From Mycobacterium sp. 3519A (GTDB lineage: Bacteria; Actinomycetota; Actinomycetes; Mycobacteriales; Mycobacteriaceae): a stretch of 64,000 nt of DNA. The notes under the pieces are model-generated. The model was not told the origin of the DNA. It made no database searches and saw only the letters and a program-made list of their open reading frames with translations. Both the position numbers and the translations under genes were made by a program. Positions 1 to 9,495 of this stretch are shown here, in pieces. Each line of letters begins with the position of its first letter. Within the stretch, counting starts at the first letter, position 1. The stretch is from NCBI RefSeq assembly GCF_900240945.1, contig NZ_OESG01000014.1:926923-990922 (forward strand), written 5' to 3'.

Positions 1-1
1 C

Positions 2-3000
2 AACGAAGAGCTCGCCGCCACCGCCGTCCAAGGAACCCAACTCGCGGCCCAACTTCCCGACTGCCGCGTCGATGGCATCGTCGGTTACTGGTATGGCAAG
101 TCACCCGGACTGGATCGCGCCTCCGATGCCCTGCGGCACAACAATCTTGCCGGCACCCACCCCGATGGCGGCGCCGTGCTATTCGTCGGGGATGACCCCG
201 GCGCCAAGTCCTCAACGGTCCCCGGCTCTTCTGAAGTGCTCTTAGCCGATCTGGGCGTGCCGACACTGTCGCCAGCCGATCCGCAGGATCTCTACAACCT
301 CGGTCTGCACAGCGTGGCGATGTCACGGTCATGCGGCTTGTGGAGCGCGGTGAAGATCGCCACCGCGGTCGCAGACGGCGCCGGGCCCGTCACGATCTGC
401 CCGCAGCATTTTTCACCACACCTGCCGCAGATCGACGGTCGGCCGTTTCGGCACAGCGTTACGGGTAAGTTGCTGCAGCCCAGGCTCGCTGAGCTTGAAC
501 ACAGTCGCAACAGCACCCGACTGGACCTTGCCAGACGCTACGCACAACTCAACGGGCTCAACCGGATAACAGACCGCGGCCCCAGCGACCGGATCGGCAT
601 CGTCGCCGCCGGCAAAACCTATCTCGACGTCCGCCAAGCGTTGCTCGCGCTGAATATCGACGACGCCGAGTTGACGCGCCGCGGAATCCGACTGTTGCGC
701 CTGGGCATGATTTACCCGCTCGAACCGACGATTCTCCGCGGATTCGCCGCCGGCTTGAGCGAGCTGATCATCGTCGAGGAGAAACGCGCCTTCATCGAAA
801 TGGCAGTCAAGGACTGCCTATACGGAGTCAGCAGCGACCTTCGCATCACTGGCAAACGCAATCTCGACGGCTCAGTACTTCTCCGTGACGACGGAGAACT
901 GACTGTCGACCTCGTCCGCGACGCCCTGTCCAAACGGTTCGCCGATTACACCGGCCTGGCCGAACTCGCGGTCACCTCCAGCCCGCAATCACGTCGCCGC
1001 GTCGAGCTTCCCCTCGCCACGCGAAGTCCCTACTTCTGCTCAGGGTGTCCGCACAACACGTCGACCAAGACGCCCCCCGGGTCCTTGGTGGGTGCCGGGA
1101 TCGGTTGCCACGGCCTGATCGTCGGGATGCGGCCTCACATGGTCGGCGACGTCACCGGTTTGACGCAGATGGGCGGGGAGGGCGCGCAATGGCTGGGCAT
1201 GCAGCCGTTCCTCGAACGCCAGCACATTCTGCAGAATCTTGGCGACGGCACGTTTCACCACTCTGCGAGCCTGGCCGTACGCGCGGCCATCGCCGCGCGC
1301 GCCAACATCACCTACAAGCTGCTCTACAACTCGACGGTCGCGATGACCGGCGGCCAGGACGCCGTCGGCCAGATGAGCATTCCCCGCATCTGTCGGGCGT
1401 TGACTGCGGAGGGTGTTGCCAAAATCATCGTCACAACGGAGGATGCCAAGGCATACCGTCGCCGCCTGCCCCGCAATGTGCAGGTGTGGTCTCGTGACCG
1501 AATCGTCGAAGCCCAACAGCATTTGGCGACGATTCGGGGCGTCACGTTCCTCATCCACGACCAGGAATGCGCCACCGAATTGCGCCGCAAACGTAAGCGC
1601 GGTACCGCCCCCGAGCCACCGATGCGCATCGCGATCAACCAACGCGTCTGCGAAGGCTGCGGCGACTGCGGGGTCCAATCAAACTGCCTGTCCGTACATC
1701 CCGTCGACACGGAATTCGGCCGCAAAACCACAATCGACCAGTCGTCGTGCAACAAAGATTACTCATGCCTTGCCGGAGACTGCCCATCGTTCGTCAGCGT
1801 AGTCCCAGCCGGCGGCGAACAGCCCAATCGCACAGCATTGGAAGCGCTTTCGGCCGACGCTTATTGCGAACCGGCGCGGCAGTTCTTTCAGACCAGTCAC
1901 ACCACCCGAGTCCTGGGCGTCGGCGGTTCGGGCGTGGTGACCCTTTCCCAGATTCTGGGGACCGCGGCCGCGGCCGCGCAGCTGCACGTGGTGTCGCTCG
2001 ACCAGACCGGCATCGCCCAGAAGGGTGGGGCGGTGGTTTCCGATATCAAGGTGACCCGCTCCCCAATGGAGCTCGCGTCCCGCGCCGCCGACGGCGAGGT
2101 GGACCTATACCTCGGTGCCGACCTACTGGTCGCCGCCGAGCCGAAGAATCTGCGCGCCGCCGACCCAGCCAGGACGGTCGCGGTGATCTCGACCAGCAAG
2201 GTGCCCACCGGCGACATGGTCACCGACACATCGGCGTCCTATCCGCAGATCGCGGAGCTCACCGACGCAATCTCACAGGGAACTCGGGCCGCCGCGATGG
2301 TGCAGCTCGATGCGCGAGCCCACGCCGAAACGCTTTTCGGCTCAGACCAGTTCGCCACCTTGTTGTTGGCGGGTGCGGCCTACCAGACCGGAGCGCTACC
2401 GATACCAGCTGCCCAGATCGAATACGCCATCGGCCTCAACGGCGTGGCCGTCGAGGACAACATCCAGGCGTTTCGCCGCGGGCGGCAGTTCGTCGCCGAC
2501 CCTCACGGCTTCACCGAGGCGGTACGACGGCGCGCAGCGCACACCGTCACCCCGGCGGTCTCGTCGCAAGCCGCCGAGCTTATCGCGTCAGTGGGCGCGG
2601 CACCGGCCTCTGAGTTGCACAAGTCGCTCACCATCCGGGTGCCCGACCTGATCGCCTATCAGAACGTCGGATATGCAAGGCGCTACGTGGAAGTGGTGAG
2701 CCAGATCGCGCGCGTCGAGGGCCAGGTGCTCCCTGGTGACTCAGCCATCAGCGAAGCTGTGGCACGCAACCTGTACAAGCTGATGGCCTATAAGGACGAA
2801 TACGAGGTGGCCCGACTGTCTCTCGATCCTGCGTTCACGCAGTCGATACAGGCAGCGTTCGGCGCCGGCGCTCGTGTCTCCTACCGACTGCACCCACCGC
2901 TGCTGCGGATGCTCGGCATGCGGCACAAGATCAGCTTGGGTCCCTGGTTCCGATATGTCTATGCGGCGCTGGTGTGGATGCGCCCTCTGCGGGGTACTCC

Positions 3001-3253
3001 GCTGGATCCCTTTGGCTGGACGGGCCTGCGGCGATTGGAACGTCGGCTCATCGACGAATACATCGACTATATGAGCGATCTCGCCGCAGATCTGACGCCA
3101 CGCAACGCCGCCATGGTCGCAGAGGCCGCGGCCCTGCCCGACTTGATCCGCGGCTACGAGCAGATAAAGGTTGATAACGTTGTCACCTACCGTGAGCGCA
3201 TGACGCTGCTTGTCGATGCCGTACGTGCGCAGGCTAGACCGGCCACCGGCTAG
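2..3253 (+). CDS. indolepyruvate ferredoxin oxidoreductase family protein, 5' truncated by window edge
   Basis: This family converts aryl-pyruvates (indolepyruvate, phenylpyruvate) to aryl-acetyl-CoA, passing electrons to ferredoxin. The frame is open from base 2, so the true start lies outside the window; about 1083 residues are present against roughly 1150-1190 in the family. The first residues seen belong to the TPP/pyruvate-binding part (WYGKSPGLDR, GDDPGAKSS). A CSGCPH motif near base 1038 belongs to the TPP-binding domain. Between about 1648 and 1790 a cysteine-rich [4Fe-4S] segment follows (CEGCGDCG, then CNKDYSCLAGDC). The gamma-type domain begins near 1910 with VGGSGVVTLSQ and is followed by the usual C-terminal domain. 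It converges with the gentisate operon, 19 bp apart at the stops. Its link to that pathway is only positional. Confidence 0.92.
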   Translation, partial: NEELAATAVQGTQLAAQLPDCRVDGIVGYWYGKSPGLDRASDALRHNNLAGTHPDGGAVLFVGDDPGAKSSTVPGSSEVLLADLGVPTLSPADPQDLYNLGLHSVAMSRSCGLWSAVKIATAVADGAGPVTICPQHFSPHLPQIDGRPFRHSVTGKLLQPRLAELEHSRNSTRLDLARRYAQLNGLNRITDRGPSDRIGIVAAGKTYLDVRQALLALNIDDAELTRRGIRLLRLGMIYPLEPTILRGFAAGLSELIIVEEKRAFIEMAVKDCLYGVSSDLRITGKRNLDGSVLLRDDGELTVDLVRDALSKRFADYTGLAELAVTSSPQSRRRVELPLATRSPYFCSGCPHNTSTKTPPGSLVGAGIGCHGLIVGMRPHMVGDVTGLTQMGGEGAQWLGMQPFLERQHILQNLGDGTFHHSASLAVRAAIAARANITYKLLYNSTVAMTGGQDAVGQMSIPRICRALTAEGVAKIIVTTEDAKAYRRRLPRNVQVWSRDRIVEAQQHLATIRGVTFLIHDQECATELRRKRKRGTAPEPPMRIAINQRVCEGCGDCGVQSNCLSVHPVDTEFGRKTTIDQSSCNKDYSCLAGDCPSFVSVVPAGGEQPNRTALEALSADAYCEPARQFFQTSHTTRVLGVGGSGVVTLSQILGTAAAAAQLHVVSLDQTGIAQKGGAVVSDIKVTRSPMELASRAADGEVDLYLGADLLVAAEPKNLRAADPARTVAVISTSKVPTGDMVTDTSASYPQIAELTDAISQGTRAAAMVQLDARAHAETLFGSDQFATLLLAGAAYQTGALPIPAAQIEYAIGLNGVAVEDNIQAFRRGRQFVADPHGFTEAVRRRAAHTVTPAVSSQAAELIASVGAAPASELHKSLTIRVPDLIAYQNVGYARRYVEVVSQIARVEGQVLPGDSAISEAVARNLYKLMAYKDEYEVARLSLDPAFTQSIQAAFGAGARVSYRLHPPLLRMLGMRHKISLGPWFRYVYAALVWMRPLRGTPLDPFGWTGLRRLERRLIDEYIDYMSDLAADLTPRNAAMVAEAAALPDLIRGYEQIKVDNVVTYRERMTLLVDAVRAQARPATG

Positions 3254-3272
3254 GGATCCACTCCGGGTGATG

Positions 3273-3989
3273 TCACAGCCAGTGCGGCGCCGCGGGCGGA
3301 CGCGCTGCGTGAAGGGACTCGGCGCCACGACCAGTCATCCAGCGCAGCACCGCATCTGAGGCGCCGCTGACCGTCGTCGCGTCGACGTGCGGACCGTGCA
3401 GCGATACGGTGACATTGCCCGCGGACTGCGCGTTCACCTCGACCGACCATCCCTGCGCGCGCCACCCGGTGGCGATCTCGGCGATGAGGCTGCTCTGTAC
3501 CGCATCGGGCACCGCGGCGAAGGTGGCGCCGTTGGCCAGGTCCACCGCGTGGATCCAGACCTCGCGTGCACGCATCCAGATGGTCTCCGAGGCCGGCACA
3601 GTCCGGCCCTTCGCCGTTTTCACGTGCGCCGACCATGCGGCATCGGGCATACCGACCCACTTGCGATCCAGCGCGACGATCTCCTGGTCGAGGGTCTCAC
3701 GCAGGATCTTGGGATCGAGGTCGGCGCCTCGCTCGATCTCCTCGCCGCGCTGCCGAGCCGACTCGTACATCGGCGTCTGGACACCGGTGACCGCCCAGTC
3801 CAGCAACCGTGCCAGCGCGGCAGCGTTGTACGCCAGATGGGCGATGACGTGACGGCGGTTCCAGCCCGGCAGCAGCGTCGCAGCATCGAACTCGCTGTCG
3901 TCGAGTTGCAGCACATGGTCCATGCAGTGTGCGGTTCCGCTGCGGACATTTTCGATCCGTTCGGCGAGCGTCATAGCGTGGAACTTCAT
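3273..3989 (-). CDS. mycothiol-dependent maleylpyruvate isomerase
   Basis: The product isomerises maleylpyruvate to fumarylpyruvate, the second step of gentisate degradation, using mycothiol as cofactor. It has 238 residues, as expected for the DinB-fold MDMPI family. The metal ligands of the Corynebacterium enzyme have clear counterparts at His51 (RHVIAHLAYN), Glu143 and His147 (REVWIHAVDL). The start ATG overlaps the stop of the upstream hydrolase gene by four bases (ATGA), which suggests translational coupling. It is the last gene of the minus-strand operon. The mycothiol dependence fits an actinobacterial host. Confidence 0.92.
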   Translation of the reverse strand: MKFHAMTLAERIENVRSGTAHCMDHVLQLDDSEFDAATLLPGWNRRHVIAHLAYNAAALARLLDWAVTGVQTPMYESARQRGEEIERGADLDPKILRETLDQEIVALDRKWVGMPDAAWSAHVKTAKGRTVPASETIWMRAREVWIHAVDLANGATFAAVPDAVQSSLIAEIATGWRAQGWSVEVNAQSAGNVTVSLHGPHVDATTVSGASDAVLRWMTGRGAESLHAARPPAAPHWL

Positions 3990-4819
3990 CGACCTTCGGG
4001 TCCAATCAGCGTGGTGTTACATAAAGTGCCCAGGCCGTCGATGCGGACCGCGACGGTTTGGCCGTGACCGATGTAGCGCTTCGGGGACCGGGCGTGCCCC
4101 ACCCCACTTGGCGTGCCCGTGGCGATCACATCGCCGGGCTGCAAGCTCACGATGTGTGAGATGTATTCGATCAGTGCCGCAGGCCCGAACACCAAGTCAT
4201 CGGTAGATGCGCTTTGCATCACCTCGCCGTCCAGACGTGTCTCGATGGTGCCGCCCAGCTGGAACTCGGTGTCCAGAAAGGGGCCGAAACCGCTGGTTTT
4301 CTCAAATGTCTTGCCCTGGTCCCACTGTGGAGTCCGATATTGAAAATCACGCATCGTGTAGTCGTTGAGAATCGAATAGCCGGCGATGCGGTCCTCGGCC
4401 TCGGCGGCGCTCACCCGGAATGCGGGTGCGCCGATGATCACCGCGAGCTCGGCTTCCCAGTCAAGCTCGGCTGCGGCGTAACCGGGAACGTGAACATCGT
4501 CGTACGGACCCGTCAACGCCTCTTTGAACTTGGCGAAAAGTGTGGGATATTGCGGAATCTCGCGCCCCATCTCGATGATATGGCTGGCGTAATTGAGGCC
4601 TACGCAGATGATCTTGCCGGGGCTGGGTACCACCGGAGCGTACTCCGCCGTCGCGAGATCGACCTGAGCTCCGTCGGCCGCTGCGGCGATCGTGCGCCAC
4701 TTCGGCTCGGCCAGTAAGCCCGACAGGTCGGCGAAGCCCGGAATGAGTGTGGCTGCGGTGTCTGAATCGGCGCGCACTGCTGCAGTCGATCCGCCGAGAC
4801 GTATGGTGGCAAGTCTCAT
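3986..4819 (-). CDS. fumarylacetoacetate hydrolase family protein, probable fumarylpyruvate hydrolase
   Basis: The 277-residue protein belongs to the FAH superfamily, which cleaves acylpyruvates with a divalent metal. Family landmarks are PSPGKIICVGLNYASH, the metal-binding ELDWEAELAVIIG stretch, GYSILNDYTMRDFQ and the C-terminal LQPGDVIATGTPSGVG. Placed between gentisate dioxygenase and maleylpyruvate isomerase, the expected reaction is fumarylpyruvate to fumarate plus pyruvate. Three bases separate its start from the dioxygenase stop, and its own stop overlaps the isomerase start. The family assignment is firm; the exact substrate is inferred from context. Confidence 0.9.
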   Translation of the reverse strand: MRLATIRLGGSTAAVRADSDTAATLIPGFADLSGLLAEPKWRTIAAAADGAQVDLATAEYAPVVPSPGKIICVGLNYASHIIEMGREIPQYPTLFAKFKEALTGPYDDVHVPGYAAAELDWEAELAVIIGAPAFRVSAAEAEDRIAGYSILNDYTMRDFQYRTPQWDQGKTFEKTSGFGPFLDTEFQLGGTIETRLDGEVMQSASTDDLVFGPAALIEYISHIVSLQPGDVIATGTPSGVGHARSPKRYIGHGQTVAVRIDGLGTLCNTTLIGPEGR

Positions 4820-4822
4820 ATG

Positions 4823-5890
4823 TCAGGCCTCACCGCAGAATTCAGTGCGGTACAACCGCAGTGCTTCCATGATCGGAATGTCGGAGAAGGCGAAGAGGTC
4901 GAGTTCCTCGATCGCCTGGATCGACCATGCCGCCCAGGACGGAACCGCGATGAGGTCGCCGTGGCAGACTGCGGTGTCGACACCGTTGAGCGTGAACACG
5001 CCGTTGCCGCTGAAGACTTGGTAGATCGTCGAGCCGACCTCCCGAACGCAACGGGTGCGTGCTCCGGCGCGCAGACGGTGGAATTCGGCCCGAATGGTGG
5101 GCAATATGTCCCCGCCGGTGGACGGGTTGGTATACCGCACACCGGCGTGGCCAGGCTCCAGTGTGCCGGGGTAGCCGTCGTCCTCGAGTTCAAGCTGCGC
5201 ACGCAGTGCCGCGTCGGTGAACGACCATCGGTAGGCCGACATCGGTGTGCTTGCCGTGTCCTGCACGCACCGCAGCGGACGCAGACCCGGATAGGCCCAC
5301 AGCCTCTCAGACCGCGATGTAGAGGGGGTTGAGTCGTCGGTCAGCCCGTCGAGGCCGAACTCGAAGAACCCGGTGTCGCTGTAGCCGGCGAACGGAATGT
5401 CGAGCCCGTCGATCCATGTCATCGGTCGATCAGCGGTGTTCTGGTGGCCGTGAAAACACCATCCCGGTGTGACCAGCAGATCGCCTCGGCTCATGGCGAC
5501 CGGGTCTCCGTCGACCACCGTCCACACGCCTTGGCCCTCGAGTACGAACCGGAATGCATGCTGGCTGTGGCGGTGTTCAGGTGCGGTCTCCATACCGCCG
5601 AGGTACTGGATGGCTGCCCACAAGGTCGGCGTGGCGTGAGGCAGCCCGCCCAGACCGGGATTCGCCAAAGCGATGGCCCGCCGCTCCCCGCCGCGGCCGA
5701 CCGGCACCAAAGCCCCGGCGCGGGCGGCGATGGGGGACAAGTCATCCCACCGCCACACATACGGAATCGCCTTGGGGGTAGGCGTCATCGGCATCAGGTC
5801 GCCGACCTGAGTCCACAACGGGTTCAGGTGAGTGGCCCGCATATCGGCGTACAGTTTTTCGGGCGTGTCCGCGGCGTGCTGTGCTGTCAA
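4823..5890 (-). CDS. gentisate 1,2-dioxygenase (bicupin)
   Basis: This enzyme opens the ring of gentisate (2,5-dihydroxybenzoate) to maleylpyruvate using Fe(II). The protein has 355 residues with two cupin domains, as in the family. The N-terminal cupin carries the iron ligand motif EHRHSQHAFRF (His106, His108) followed by GWCFHGHQN with the third histidine. The second cupin is recognisable from about residue 230 onward but lacks the same metal motif, as is common in these bicupins. The next two operon genes encode the two following steps, which makes the pathway assignment strong. Confidence 0.93.
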   Translation of the reverse strand: MTAQHAADTPEKLYADMRATHLNPLWTQVGDLMPMTPTPKAIPYVWRWDDLSPIAARAGALVPVGRGGERRAIALANPGLGGLPHATPTLWAAIQYLGGMETAPEHRHSQHAFRFVLEGQGVWTVVDGDPVAMSRGDLLVTPGWCFHGHQNTADRPMTWIDGLDIPFAGYSDTGFFEFGLDGLTDDSTPSTSRSERLWAYPGLRPLRCVQDTASTPMSAYRWSFTDAALRAQLELEDDGYPGTLEPGHAGVRYTNPSTGGDILPTIRAEFHRLRAGARTRCVREVGSTIYQVFSGNGVFTLNGVDTAVCHGDLIAVPSWAAWSIQAIEELDLFAFSDIPIMEALRLYRTEFCGEA

Positions 5891-5930
5891 TTCGGTACTC
5901 CTCGGCGGTGCGGGCAGTGGGATCGGGCGC

Positions 5931-6713
5931 TCAGGTGAAACTCAGGCCGCCGTCGACGATGACGGTCTGGCCGGTGATGAACCGGCTCGCCGGTGAACAT
6001 AGGAAGCTCACCGCCCCGCACAGGTCCGCGGGCGTCATGTTCCGCGGGATCGCCCGCGCGCCGGCGACCGCCGGCAGATACGCCGATTCGTTGAGCAGCG
6101 CTGATGATTCGTTGTCAACTAGCCCCGGCGCGACTGCATTGACCGTGATGCCTTCGCGGCCCACCTCTTTGGCGATCGATCGGGTGAGCGCGATGACGGC
6201 ACCTTTCGACGCGGTGTAGTGGGCGAAGAAGGGCACTCCGGCATGGACTGTCGCTGAGGCAACATTGACCACCGCGCCTTGGTGGCGGGCCTTCATCGCA
6301 GGAAAGACGGCGGCAGTCATCAGCCAGGCCCCCTTGGTGTTGACGGCCATCACCCGGTCCCACTCCTCGGTGGAGATGTCAGTGAAATGCTTCTTGCCGC
6401 CGATACCGGCGTAGATGGCGGCGTTGTTGATGAGCGCGTCGATGCGCCCGTAGCGGGCCAGCACTGCGGCCGCCAACGCCCGCGTCGAGGAGGGGCACGC
6501 GACGTCGGTGTGCTCGAAGTCCACGCTGTGCCCTTCTGCTTGCGACCTCTCAGCCAGCGCCGCGCTCTCAGTGTCGAGCACGTCTGCGATCACCACGCGG
6601 ATACCCAGCGCCGCCAAGTGCCCCACCAGTGCGGCGCCGATCCCGCGGCCCCCTCCGGTGACGACGATGACGTCGTCGCGAGCCGGCACACACGGCGCCC
6701 CGGCGGTACTCAC
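5931..6713 (-). CDS. short-chain dehydrogenase/reductase
   Basis: This is a classical SDR of about 260 residues. It has the nucleotide-binding TGGGRGIG motif, NNAAIYAG, a catalytic serine in the NVASATVHAG segment and YTASKGAV. I chose the GTG at 6713 because its GTGA overlaps the TGA of the upstream monooxygenase; the open frame runs further upstream but those residues do not resemble an SDR. In this operon it could oxidise a benzylic alcohol for the aldehyde dehydrogenase, or dehydrogenate a diol; the sequence does not decide. A gap of about 40 bp precedes gentisate dioxygenase. Confidence 0.88.
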   Translation of the reverse strand: MSTAGAPCVPARDDVIVVTGGGRGIGAALVGHLAALGIRVVIADVLDTESAALAERSQAEGHSVDFEHTDVACPSSTRALAAAVLARYGRIDALINNAAIYAGIGGKKHFTDISTEEWDRVMAVNTKGAWLMTAAVFPAMKARHQGAVVNVASATVHAGVPFFAHYTASKGAVIALTRSIAKEVGREGITVNAVAPGLVDNESSALLNESAYLPAVAGARAIPRNMTPADLCGAVSFLCSPASRFITGQTVIVDGGLSFT

Positions 6714-7951
6714 GTCGTGCCGCCGCGGAGGCCGGCGATGTCTTTGTAGCGCTGCGAGATCGACGCGATCTCGTCGTCGGTGATGATGTCGGCCAGTCTG
6801 TCGAAGGGCCGATCCCCGCTGCGCTCCCACACCTCGCGAAGAATGGCATCCGGCGGTGCGGTGCGATTGGCCAGGACCACTGCCTGCGTCTGTGGCCGGC
6901 GCTCGTGCTCGTATGCGCGCAGGGCGGTCCGCGGATCATCGTGGTTCTGCAGATGGCTGCGCAGGCTACGCGCATCGAGAATCGCCTGCCCGGCGCCGTT
7001 GGAGCCGCGCGGCACCATCGGGTGAGCAGCATCCCCCAGCAGCGTCACACCACCGAAAGTCCATCGCGGCAACGGTTCCTGGTCGACCATCGGGTACTCG
7101 AGAACCGCGTCGGCGCGCAGGATCAGCTCATGGACGTCCAGCCAGTCGAAACGCCAGTCGGCGAACGCCGGCAGGAAGTCATCGAACCGGCCGGGTCGAC
7201 CCCAGTCGCGGTCCCCGCAATAGGGGCGCTCGATCTCGGCCACCCAGTTGATCAATTGGTGACCGGCCGCGTCGACGTGGTCGCGGATCGGATAGATGAC
7301 CATCTTGCCTGTGGCCAGCCAACCGGCCCGGACCATGCTTGCTCCGCTGAGGAAGGCCGGATGGACGCTGGTTCCCCGCCACATCAACACACCGGAGTAC
7401 CGCGGTGAGCCCTCGTCGGGAAACAACTGCTTGCGAATCGCGGAATGGACTCCGTCGCAGGCAATCACCACACCTGAGGCGACCGACGGCAAGGCTCGAT
7501 CGGTGCTGGTGGATCTGAACCGGGTTGTCGTGACTGCGCCGTCGTCGGTGACGCCGACGCAGGTGTGATCGAGCACGATCGCCTCTGCGCCCATGCGGTC
7601 CACCACCGCCTCGGCCAACGCCAGTTGAAGATCGCCCCGGTGTATAGACAACTGCGGATACGGGTAACCGGCGAAACGGCCTGCCGGCTCGGTGTAGATG
7701 AGTTGGCCGAAGCGGTTGAAGAACACCGACTCCCGGGTGGTGACTGCGATAGCGGCCAACTGATCGAGGACCCCGACTTCGGCGAGCACTGCGCATGCAT
7801 GCGGCAGGATGTTGATCCCCACCCCCAGCGGGGCGAGTGCCGGAGCGGCTTCATAGATGCGGCACGGGATCCCCGCCGAGTGCAGTTCGAGTGCGAGGAC
7901 GAGGCCGCCAATCCCTGCGCCGACGATCGTGACAGGCGATGGAGAGCTCAT
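6710..7951 (-). CDS. FAD-dependent monooxygenase, PhzS-like
   Basis: The 413-residue protein is a single-component flavin aromatic hydroxylase. It shows the FAD GxGxxG motif (GAGIGGLVLALEL), the PLGVGINILPHA and YPQLSIHRGDLQ signatures, MWRG near the active site, YPMVDQEPLPRW and the second FAD motif GDAAHPMVPRGSNGAGQA. These match the PhzS (phenazine hydroxylase) subgroup better than the salicylate hydroxylase subgroup. In a gentisate operon the likely job is ring hydroxylation of a hydroxybenzoate to gentisate, but that is inference. The start overlaps the aldehyde dehydrogenase stop by four bases, and the stop overlaps the SDR start. Confidence 0.88.
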   Translation of the reverse strand: MSSPSPVTIVGAGIGGLVLALELHSAGIPCRIYEAAPALAPLGVGINILPHACAVLAEVGVLDQLAAIAVTTRESVFFNRFGQLIYTEPAGRFAGYPYPQLSIHRGDLQLALAEAVVDRMGAEAIVLDHTCVGVTDDGAVTTTRFRSTSTDRALPSVASGVVIACDGVHSAIRKQLFPDEGSPRYSGVLMWRGTSVHPAFLSGASMVRAGWLATGKMVIYPIRDHVDAAGHQLINWVAEIERPYCGDRDWGRPGRFDDFLPAFADWRFDWLDVHELILRADAVLEYPMVDQEPLPRWTFGGVTLLGDAAHPMVPRGSNGAGQAILDARSLRSHLQNHDDPRTALRAYEHERRPQTQAVVLANRTAPPDAILREVWERSGDRPFDRLADIITDDEIASISQRYKDIAGLRGGTT

Positions 7952-9471
7952 GTGAGTCCTTCACTACTGAGGCCCGGTTCGCGATGCCGGGAAGCCTGCG
8001 GCCGGTAGCGCATGTCGTTGCGCTGGGCGAGGATCTGAAGTTCGCTGGCTTCTTCCAGCGCCTGCACGCCGTGACCCCTGCCGATCCCGCTCTGCTTGAA
8101 GCCACCGAATGGCATCGTGACGTCAGAAGCACCGACACGGTGGACGTTGATGAAGACCGAGCCGGCCTGGATCCTGCGGCCGACAGCCAGCGCGTGGTCG
8201 ATGTCGGCTGACCACACCGACGCCGCCAGACCGAACTCGGTGGCGTTGGCACGCGCAACCGCCTGTTCGTCGTCGGCGAAGGAAAGGATCGGCACGACCG
8301 GACCGAACTGTTCCTGGGTCACCAGAGCAGCATCCTCCGAAAGGCCCGTGACGATGGTCGGGCGCACGAAATATCCGCGGCTACTTGCCGATTCGTGTAT
8401 CTGCCCGACCTGAACCACGTCGGCGCCGTCGTCGCGCGACGACTCGATGAGCTGACTGAGGCGCTGGAACTGCCGCTGGTTGCACACCGGCCCCATCGTG
8501 ACAGCACGGTGCAATCCGTTGCCGAGAACGAGTTTCGCGGCATGCGCTGTGAATGCCTCGACGAAGTCGGAGAACAGCCGCTGGTGGACATACAGTCGCT
8601 TCGGTGCGTAGCAGACCTGGCCCGACGCGGTGAAGCAGCCCGTGGCTAACTGGTCGATGAGGTCTTCGTCGAGGTGGGCGTCGGCGAGGAGGACTGCAGG
8701 GTCATTGCCGCCCAGTTCCAGACTCAGATTCTTCAGGGTGACGCTGGCGTCACGCATGATGGTTCGGCCGGTTTCCGTGCTGCCGGTGAAACTGATCTTG
8801 CGGACCAACGGGTGCCGAGTCAGGGCCATACCCACGTCAGGCCCTGTGCCGCTGAGGACGTTGAGCACGCCGACGGGCAGTGAGCCGGCCAATCGGTGCA
8901 GTGCGGAAGACAACGCCAGCGGTGCATAGTCGGGCAGTTTGACCACGGCTGTGTTTCCCGCGACCAGCACCGGCGCCAGCATGAGCATGGCCAACAGCAC
9001 CGGAAAGTTCCAGGGCACGATCACCGCGGCCACACCCATGGGCACGCGGCGCTCGATGATTTTCCCGCGATGATCGACGTTGACCTTCTCGACCGACCAC
9101 GCTGCGGCTAGTCCGGCGTAATAGCGCAGTGTCGCGGTCGCATTGGCGATCTCAGCGGTGGCTTCGCCGAGTACCTTGCCGTGCTCCTGGGTCAGCAGCG
9201 TGGCCAACGCCAGGGAATCGCTGTCGATGGCCTGCGCGCCGAACACCAGACGTTCGGCGCGCGCCGCCGGCGGGTGGGTACTCCAAGCCGGGAAGGCCGC
9301 GTGGGCGCACATCACAGCTGCGTGTGCGTCATCAGGGTTGCCGAGGCAGTGGGTGCCGACGACCTGCAGCGGGTCGGCTGGGTTGACGATCTCGACGTGC
9401 GGACCGTGTAGTTGCTGGCCGCCGATGACGGTGGTGGCGGTCGGCTTTGGTGGTGCCGGCGGTGGTTTCAC
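7948..9471 (-). CDS. aldehyde dehydrogenase
   Basis: This NAD(P)-dependent aldehyde dehydrogenase has 507 residues. The catalytic set is complete: Asn155 in VPWNFP, Lys178, Glu252 in LELGGNDPA and the nucleophile Cys287 in SGQVCYAPKR. The C-terminal half has the usual QEQFGPVVPI and MPFGGFKQSG motifs. In the operon it may convert an aromatic aldehyde to a benzoate before ring hydroxylation. A 24-bp gap separates it from the reductase gene upstream and a four-base overlap joins it to the monooxygenase gene downstream. Substrate class is inferred. Confidence 0.9.
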   Translation of the reverse strand: MKPPPAPPKPTATTVIGGQQLHGPHVEIVNPADPLQVVGTHCLGNPDDAHAAVMCAHAAFPAWSTHPPAARAERLVFGAQAIDSDSLALATLLTQEHGKVLGEATAEIANATATLRYYAGLAAAWSVEKVNVDHRGKIIERRVPMGVAAVIVPWNFPVLLAMLMLAPVLVAGNTAVVKLPDYAPLALSSALHRLAGSLPVGVLNVLSGTGPDVGMALTRHPLVRKISFTGSTETGRTIMRDASVTLKNLSLELGGNDPAVLLADAHLDEDLIDQLATGCFTASGQVCYAPKRLYVHQRLFSDFVEAFTAHAAKLVLGNGLHRAVTMGPVCNQRQFQRLSQLIESSRDDGADVVQVGQIHESASSRGYFVRPTIVTGLSEDAALVTQEQFGPVVPILSFADDEQAVARANATEFGLAASVWSADIDHALAVGRRIQAGSVFINVHRVGASDVTMPFGGFKQSGIGRGHGVQALEEASELQILAQRNDMRYRPQASRHREPGLSSEGLT

Positions 9472-9495
9472 AGGTGTCCTCGCGTCGTAGTCGCG

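Noticed and set aside
1040..1678. Minus-strand frame of 212 codons inside the indolepyruvate oxidoreductase gene
   Set aside because: Histidine/arginine-rich antisense shadow without ribosome site or recognisable domain.
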